Source: Vicinamibacterales bacterium (GTDB lineage: Bacteria; Acidobacteriota; Vicinamibacteria; Vicinamibacterales; UBA8438). Taken from it: a DNA stretch of 7,819 bases. A program made the position numbers and the translations under genes. How positions within the stretch are numbered: the stretch's first letter is position 1; each line of letters begins with the position of its first letter. The DNA is taken from the NCBI GenBank assembly GCA_030745255.1, contig JASLOY010000158.1:1-7819 (forward strand), in the 5' to 3' direction. Of this stretch, positions 5,468-7,819 are shown piece after piece. Below the pieces are notes generated by a model. It searched no databases, was not told the DNA's origin, and was given only the letters and a program-made list of their open reading frames with translations.

Positions 5468-7324
5468 ATGACCTCTGACTACGACGTGATCGTCATCGGT
5501 GCCGGGCATGCAGGCGTTGAGGCGGCGCATGCCGTGGCGCGCCTGGGGTGCACGGTCGCCGTGTGCACGCTGTCGCGCGAGACAGTGGCCCAGATGCCGT
5601 GCAACCCGGCGGTCGGGGGGACCGCGAAAGGGCATCTGGTTCGGGAGATCGACGCGCTGGGCGGTCTGATGGGCCATGCGATCGACGCGACGGCAATTCA
5701 GTTCACGCTGCTGAACCGTAGTCGGGGGCCGGCGGTATGGTCGCCGAGGGCGCAGGCCGACAAGCGCCGGTACGGCGAATGGATGCGAGCGCGGTTGGAG
5801 CGGGAGCCGAACATCGGGTGGATTGTGGGTCGAGCCGGGGCGGTGGCGGTGGAGGGTGGTCGGGTGGTTGGTCTCGAGCTTGAAGGAGGAGCACGGTACC
5901 GGTGCCGAGCGGTGGTGGTGACGACCGGGACCTTCTTGAATGGGCTGGTACATGTGGGGCCGGTGCAACGTCCGGCTGGCCGGGTCGGGGAGCCGGCGTC
6001 GCGGGTGTTGGGCGAATCGCTGAAGCGGCTCGGGTTGGTGTGGGGGCGCTTGAAGACCGGTACGCCGCCGCGTCTCGACCGGCGGAGCATAGACTTCAGT
6101 CGGTTCGAAGAGGAGCCGGGTGATCAACCACCGGTGCCGTTTTCGTTCATGACCGGGAGGGTCGAACGAGCGCAAGTCTGCTGTCACGTGGTGCACACCA
6201 ACGATGCAGTTCACGAGCTGGTGCGGCGAAACCTCGACCGGTCACCGCTCTACAACGGACAGATCTCAGGCATCGGGCCACGGTACTGTCCGTCGCTCGA
6301 GGACAAGGTCATGCGGTTCCCGGACCGGGAGCGGCATCAGCTGTTTCTGGAGCCGGAGGGGCTGGACGTTCCCGAGATCTACGTCAGTGGCTGTTCGATG
6401 AGCCTGCCGCACGGGGTGCAGCAGGAGGTGGTGCGGGCGTTGCCTGGGTTGGAGGACGCGGTGATGCTGCGCCCTGGTTACGCGGTCGAATACGACTTCA
6501 TCCAGCCGACAGAGCTGCGGCGGACGCTGGAGACGCGTCTGGTATCAGGGCTCTACCTGGCTGGGCAAATCAACGGGACGTCGGGTTACGAGGAGGCGGC
6601 AGGCCAGGGCCTGGTGGCGGGGGTGAACGCAGCTCGGAGGGTGCGGGCCTTGGGGCCTTGGGTGCTTGGACGGGAGGAAGGCTATCTCGGGGTCATGGTG
6701 GATGACCTGACAACGCGAGGGTGTCTGGAGCCGTATCGAATCTTCACGTCGCGAGCAGAGCATCGGCTGTTGCTTCGGATTGACAACGCCGACCTGCGGT
6801 TGACGGGTCGTGGCCATGAGGTTGGGCTCGTAGGTGAAGCGCGCTGGGAGCAGTTCAAGGAACGGCGCGGGCGGTTCGAGCGGAATGTCGAGCGCGTGCG
6901 TGCGGCGCATGTGCGCGAGAAGGGGCGGACCGTGGCGGCGTCACAGGTGCTGAAGCGGCCCGGGGTGAGTTTGGCGGCTCTGGTGTCGCAAGGTGTGGTG
7001 GAGGTAGAGACTGGGAAAGAGAGTGCCGCTTTGGAGCTGTCGAGTGTGGAGACCGTCGTCAAGTACGAGGGGTATTTGAGAAGACAGGAGGCCACGGTCG
7101 CGCGGCGCGAGCGGGACGAGAGACGGAGGATTCCGGCTGGTTTCCCATTCGGGGCGGTGCCAGGGTTGTCGCGGGAGGCAGCGGAACGCCTCAATGAGGT
7201 GGTGCCGGAGACCCTTGGGCAGGCTGGGCGGGTGCCGGGGGTGACGGCCGCGGCGGTGGCGGTGCTTGGGGCTTATGTGAGGCGCTGGGTTGGGCCGGGC
7301 GAAGGAGATGCGGCAGGAAAGTGA
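5468..7324 (+). CDS. mnmG: tRNA uridine-5-carboxymethylaminomethyl modification enzyme MnmG (GidA)
   Basis: FAD-dependent partner of MnmE in wobble-U34 modification of tRNA. The 618 residues from ATG 5468 match family length. The dinucleotide-binding motif GAGHAG is at 11-16 after YDVIVI. C45 in MPCNPAVGG and C274 in GPRYCPSLEDK correspond to the two conserved cysteines (E. coli C47 and C277). RLKTGTPPRLD (194-204) and ending strands such as LYLAGQINGTSGYEEAAGQG are further signature stretches. The C-terminal helical region, which contacts MnmE and tRNA, includes SRAEHRLLLRIDNADLRLT. ATG 5468 is chosen because the family begins just before YDVIVIGAG. GTG 5405 would add 21 unmatched residues encoded largely by the heptad repeat. 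No strong Shine-Dalgarno is visible. The gene is markedly G-rich over C on the coding strand. Its TGA overlaps the rsmG ATG by one base. Confidence 0.97.
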   Translation: MTSDYDVIVIGAGHAGVEAAHAVARLGCTVAVCTLSRETVAQMPCNPAVGGTAKGHLVREIDALGGLMGHAIDATAIQFTLLNRSRGPAVWSPRAQADKRRYGEWMRARLEREPNIGWIVGRAGAVAVEGGRVVGLELEGGARYRCRAVVVTTGTFLNGLVHVGPVQRPAGRVGEPASRVLGESLKRLGLVWGRLKTGTPPRLDRRSIDFSRFEEEPGDQPPVPFSFMTGRVERAQVCCHVVHTNDAVHELVRRNLDRSPLYNGQISGIGPRYCPSLEDKVMRFPDRERHQLFLEPEGLDVPEIYVSGCSMSLPHGVQQEVVRALPGLEDAVMLRPGYAVEYDFIQPTELRRTLETRLVSGLYLAGQINGTSGYEEAAGQGLVAGVNAARRVRALGPWVLGREEGYLGVMVDDLTTRGCLEPYRIFTSRAEHRLLLRIDNADLRLTGRGHEVGLVGEARWEQFKERRGRFERNVERVRAAHVREKGRTVAASQVLKRPGVSLAALVSQGVVEVETGKESAALELSSVETVVKYEGYLRRQEATVARRERDERRRIPAGFPFGAVPGLSREAAERLNEVVPETLGQAGRVPGVTAAAVAVLGAYVRRWVGPGEGDAAGK

Positions 7325-7819
7325 TGGATGAGCGGGGCCTGGTGGGGCGAATAGCAGAGCGCTCGGCACTGGCTGGCGTGGATGTGGATGCGGCGCTGGC
7401 CGGGGCGTTGGCTTCGTATGTGGAGCTCTTGCGGCGGTGGAGCCGGCGGATGAATCTGACTGGGTTGGGTACCGATGACAGCGGGTTGGACAGGCTGGTG
7501 GTGGAGCCGCTGGTGGCCGCGCGATACCTGCCTGCCGGGGAGCCGGTGGTGGTGGATGTTGGGTCTGGCGGCGGGTCCCCGGCTGTGCCGCTGAAGCTGG
7601 CTTCGCCGCGGGTGGGGCTGCGGATGGTGGAATCGAAGGGGAGGAAGGCCGCCTTCTTGCGGGAGGTCGTGCGACAGCTGGGTCTTGAGGACGTTGTCGT
7701 CGAGGCCCGCCGGTTTGAGCAGTTGGTGGGACGGAGAGGCTGGCAGGGGTCGGCTGATGTCGTCACGGTGCGAGCGGTTCGGCTGAGCGGGCAGGTGCTG
7801 GACGATTTGCAATCGTTGG
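7324..7819 (+). CDS. rsmG: 16S rRNA (guanine(527)-N7)-methyltransferase RsmG (GidB), 3' end missing
   Basis: S-adenosylmethionine-dependent methyltransferase that makes m7G527 in 16S rRNA; loss in other bacteria gives low-level streptomycin resistance. 165 codons are visible before the window edge, out of roughly 210-240 in the family. The start of the domain shows YVELLRRWSRRMNLTG (32-47). The SAM-binding motif DVGSGGGSP is at 78-86 (often DIGSGAGFPG), followed by VESKGRKAAFLREVVRQLGL (102-121) and the VTVRAV segment (147-152) that matches the family SRAF/ARAV region. Start ATG 7324 overlaps the mnmG stop (TGATG), indicating translational coupling; AGGAAAG just upstream can serve as ribosome binding site. 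The mnmG-rsmG pair is typical near oriC, where parA/parB often follow, but those would lie beyond this window. Confidence 0.95.
   Translation, partial: MDERGLVGRIAERSALAGVDVDAALAGALASYVELLRRWSRRMNLTGLGTDDSGLDRLVVEPLVAARYLPAGEPVVVDVGSGGGSPAVPLKLASPRVGLRMVESKGRKAAFLREVVRQLGLEDVVVEARRFEQLVGRRGWQGSADVVTVRAVRLSGQVLDDLQSL

Noticed and set aside
5835..5872. G-run-rich stretch inside mnmG as a G-quadruplex
   Set aside because: Mostly GG runs with few GGG, within coding sequence of a uniformly G-rich gene; not a canonical four-run motif.
4535..6214. Long minus-strand open frame of 559 codons opposite mnmE and mnmG
   Set aside because: It runs across both genes and their gap, with a Ser/Arg/Pro-rich translation and no motif; best explained as a codon-bias shadow.

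Overview
The window is a GC-rich bacterial chromosome segment that looks like the replication-origin neighbourhood. It starts inside dnaA (minus strand, first 29 codons only). A 487-bp dnaA-rpmH intergenic region with a cluster of DnaA-box-like sequences follows. Then comes a plus-strand run of conserved housekeeping genes: rpmH, rnpA, yidD, yidC, jag (khpB), mnmE, mnmG and the 5' part of rsmG. This order is widespread in bacteria next to oriC. The large periplasmic domain of the predicted YidC points to a diderm (Gram-negative-type) organism. High GC, a short Jag with only KH and R3H domains, and the style of the intergenic repeats make me lean to an Acidobacteriota-like lineage, but that is a weak inference; no rRNA or marker comparison was possible.

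Layout. 1-88: dnaA start, minus strand. 89-575: divergent intergenic region with three DnaA-box-like 9-mers (304-335), two inverted repeats (265-283 and 372-398), a 10-bp direct repeat, and a near-consensus sigma70-type promoter (503-532) for the rpmH operon. 576-1521: rpmH, rnpA and yidD. 1528-3420: yidC. 3440-3895: jag. 3896-3977 and 5352-5467 are the two gaps flanking mnmE; each carries a degenerate 7-bp tandem repeat, in opposite orientations. 3978-5351: mnmE. 5468-7324: mnmG. 7324-7819: rsmG, overlapping the mnmG stop by one base and cut by the window edge.

How the genes fit together. RpmH is a 50S ribosomal protein and RnpA is the protein subunit of RNase P, which matures tRNA 5' ends. 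YidD and YidC insert membrane proteins, and Jag/KhpB is an RNA-binding protein usually encoded next to yidC. MnmE and MnmG together modify U34 of certain tRNAs, and RsmG methylates 16S rRNA. The theme is translation, RNA maturation and membrane-protein biogenesis, placed beside the origin.

I found no mobile element, CRISPR array, tRNA or rRNA, and no convincing new multigene system. The points most worth a second look are the putative oriC, the heptad repeats around mnmE, the degenerate KH loop of Jag, the same-frame rpmH/rnpA arrangement and the basic tail of YidC.
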